DNA from: Pseudomonadota bacterium
Lineage (GTDB): Bacteria; BMS3Abin14
Direction: 5' to 3'
Assembly (NCBI GenBank): GCA_016937135.1
Contig: JAFGWO010000070.1
Location: 1-6,911, forward strand
Length of the DNA: 6,911 bases
In this document: in pieces, positions 6,045 through 6,911 of the stretch
How positions within the stretch are numbered: the first letter of the stretch is position 1
How the letters are laid out: each line of letters begins with the position of its first letter
Notes under the pieces: generated by a model
Told to the model about the DNA's origin: nothing
Seen by the model: the letters and a program-made list of their open reading frames with translations, nothing else
Database searches by the model: none
Made by a program: the position numbers and the translations under genes

Positions 6045-6049
6045 ATCAA
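6020..6049 (-). promoter_or_regulatory. Candidate promoter for the right-hand GT4 gene
   Basis: On the minus strand TTGATA (6049-6044, five of six) is followed by 18 bases and TATTCT (6025-6020, four of six). It almost wholly overlaps the plus-strand promoter at 6016-6044, so the two directions probably exclude each other. The leader to the ATG at 5951 would be about 60 bases. Confidence 0.45.
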
Positions 6050-6194
6050 GCCGAAAGAGGGGTATTTATTCTCTAGTTTTTTCAGTTGGTTAAAGGAAAG
6101 CAGGGTTTCGGCCACTCAAGGGCAGGGCTAGCGCAGGGGGCAGGCGGCGGCAAAGTGTTCGTCCCGTCCGCGGGCATTTGCATTTATTTTCCGG

Positions 6195-6206
6195 GGAGGG
6201 TGTTTG
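6195..6206 (+). promoter_or_regulatory. Ribosome site fixing a TTG start
   Basis: GGAGG at 6195-6199, within GGGGAGGG, lies four bases before TTG at 6204-6206. No ATG or GTG lies in the right frame nearby, and the protein's hydrophilic head and first membrane segment follow directly. The strong but close site supports TTG as the start. Confidence 0.6.
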
Positions 6207-6743
6207 GCAACTCTGGCCAAAACGATAAAAAGCCACCGCACGAAGCTCTCTGCAGTCGCTGCCATCCTTTTTATCCTTTTTTCAGGGCCTACCCCCAAGT
6301 CCCTTCTTATTGGTCTGCCTTTTATCATCGCCGGAGAAGCCGTCAGGATGTGGTCCTCGGGCCATATCAACAAAAGCAGCGTGCTTGCTGTGAGAGGACC
6401 TTACAGCCTGAGCAGGAACCCCCTCTATGTGGGAAGCTTTATCCTGGGAAGCGGGTTCATGGTGGCCATGGCGGACCCCCGGGTCACCGCGGTTTTCTTT
6501 CTTTTTTTCGGGTTTGTCTACTGGTTCACCATTCGGTGGGAGGAGAGCAAGCTTTCACGGCTGTTCCCGGACCAGTGGGCTACCTATTCGTGCCGCGTCC
6601 CAAAGGTATTGCCCCTCCGGAGAATCCCCGAATACCGCAAGGGCGAGTTTCTCTGGTCGCAGGTCTTTCGAAACCGGGAGCATGCCAACGCGGCCGCTGT
6701 TGTCCTGGTGTACGTGATCCTCTGGTTAAAGGCTGTTTTCTGA
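6204..6743 (+). CDS. Isoprenylcysteine carboxyl methyltransferase / phospholipid methyltransferase-like membrane protein
   Basis: This 179-residue inner-membrane protein has four or five hydrophobic segments (near 15-28, 33-50, 73-90, 94-110 and 162-178). It belongs to the ICMT/PEMT superfamily, whose members use S-adenosylmethionine to methylate a lipid-linked group. The family signature is clear: RGPYSLSRNPLYVGS (64-78), then RWEESKL (111-117) with paired glutamates, and a following FPDQWATYSCRVPKVLP (121-137). These elements form the SAM pocket in the structurally known members. Bacterial homologues rarely have a proven substrate, so none is assigned. The length is normal for the bacterial group. 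It starts at TTG with a GGAGG site. It is divergent from the GT4 gene and is followed by a hairpin array beginning 22 bases after its stop. Its sampled GC is near 60%, closer to the left flank than to the middle block. Confidence 0.85.
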   Translation: MATLAKTIKSHRTKLSAVAAILFILFSGPTPKSLLIGLPFIIAGEAVRMWSSGHINKSSVLAVRGPYSLSRNPLYVGSFILGSGFMVAMADPRVTAVFFLFFGFVYWFTIRWEESKLSRLFPDQWATYSCRVPKVLPLRRIPEYRKGEFLWSQVFRNREHANAAAVVLVYVILWLKAVF

Positions 6744-6764
6744 TGGGCCGGGCTCAATAGGGTC

Positions 6765-6911
6765 GCGAAAAGTCCATGCGGGACTTTCCGCTCCACGGAA
6801 AGGGAAAAATGTGGTTTTCCCTTACCTCACGGTAGCTGTTGATAATCGCTAAAGGTCTTTTGGTCCTTTAGCTCTACGAAAAACGAAAAGTGGGATTTTC
6901 GTTTTTCTCAC
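6765..6911. repeat. Array of four consecutive perfect hairpins, open at the window edge
   Basis: Hairpin 1: AAAGTCC/GGACTTT (6769-6775 with 6781-6787, loop ATGCG), extended by GCG/CGC past one A-C mismatch. Hairpin 2: AAGGGAAAA/TTTTCCCTT (6800-6808 with 6815-6823, loop ATGTGG), extended by GG/CC past one mismatch. Hairpin 3: GCTAAAGG/CCTTTAGC (6848-6855 with 6865-6872, loop TCTTTTGGT). Hairpin 4: GAAAAACGAAAA/TTTTCGTTTTTC (6878-6889 with 6896-6907, loop GTGGGA). The arm sequences differ, but each stem is followed by CTCCAC, CTCAC, CTCTAC or CTCAC. The array may be a repetitive extragenic palindrome cluster and may also end transcription of the methyltransferase-like gene. Confidence 0.75.

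Noticed and set aside
6086..6760. Plus-strand open frame of 224 codons
   Set aside because: It overlaps the methyltransferase-like gene in another frame. The alternative frame has the conserved GPYSLSRNPLYVG motif and membrane segments, while this one has no recognisable features.
6765..6911. CRISPR array
   Set aside because: There is no identical direct repeat with unique spacers of constant length. The units are self-complementary hairpins with different arms.
6878..6911. H-type pseudoknot between the GTGGGA loop and the TCTCAC tail
   Set aside because: The bases can pair with one G-U, but with no linker bases across a 12-bp stem the fold is sterically unlikely.

Overview
The window looks like part of a cell-envelope polysaccharide (lipopolysaccharide or lipooligosaccharide) gene cluster from a Gram-negative bacterium. 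The strongest taxonomic clue is a GT9 heptosyltransferase of the WaaC type, which acts on LPS inner core. The flanks are GC-rich (sampled lines about 62-73% GC) and the middle is AT-richer (sampled lines about 40-45%). A deltaproteobacterial or Nitrospirota-like host would fit the short intergenic repeats and the gene mix, but this is an impression and not proven.

Layout, left to right: (1) The left edge holds the first 21 codons of a sulfotransferase-type gene on the minus strand, with its own good sigma70-like promoter. (2) A 247-bp spacer carries two short arrays of 7-bp tandem repeats. (3) A minus-strand gene pair follows: a GT9 heptosyltransferase (1451-2491) and a GT4 glycosyltransferase (312-1454), joined by a 4-base GTGA stop/start overlap. 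(4) A 255-bp divergent control region contains two promoters whose -35 boxes overlap, and a GC-rich set of hairpins that would lie in the leader of the next gene. (5) A plus-strand LTA-synthase/OpgB-like membrane sulfatase-fold protein (2747-4708) probably transfers a polar phospholipid headgroup to a surface glycan. (6) After a 160-bp convergent spacer comes a second GT4 glycosyltransferase on the minus strand (4869-5951). (7) A second divergent region again has overlapping promoters. (8) A plus-strand isoprenylcysteine carboxyl methyltransferase-like membrane protein (6204-6743) starts at TTG. (9) The right edge holds a run of four back-to-back perfect hairpins (6765-6911) that continues to the window end.

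How they may work together: the heptosyltransferase and the two GT4 enzymes would build a glycan on the cytoplasmic side. The sulfatase-fold membrane enzyme would decorate a glycan on the periplasmic side, and the sulfotransferase-like protein may add sulfate. The substrate of the small methyltransferase is unknown. The AT-richer block from about 2.5 to 6.05 kb, with its mixed gene orientations, looks like a later insertion or swap inside a GC-rich cluster.

I found no clear new defence, RNA-guided or mobile system. The least explained feature is the right-edge hairpin array. Next come the structured leader ahead of the sulfatase-fold gene and a protein-like reading frame without a start codon in the convergent spacer.
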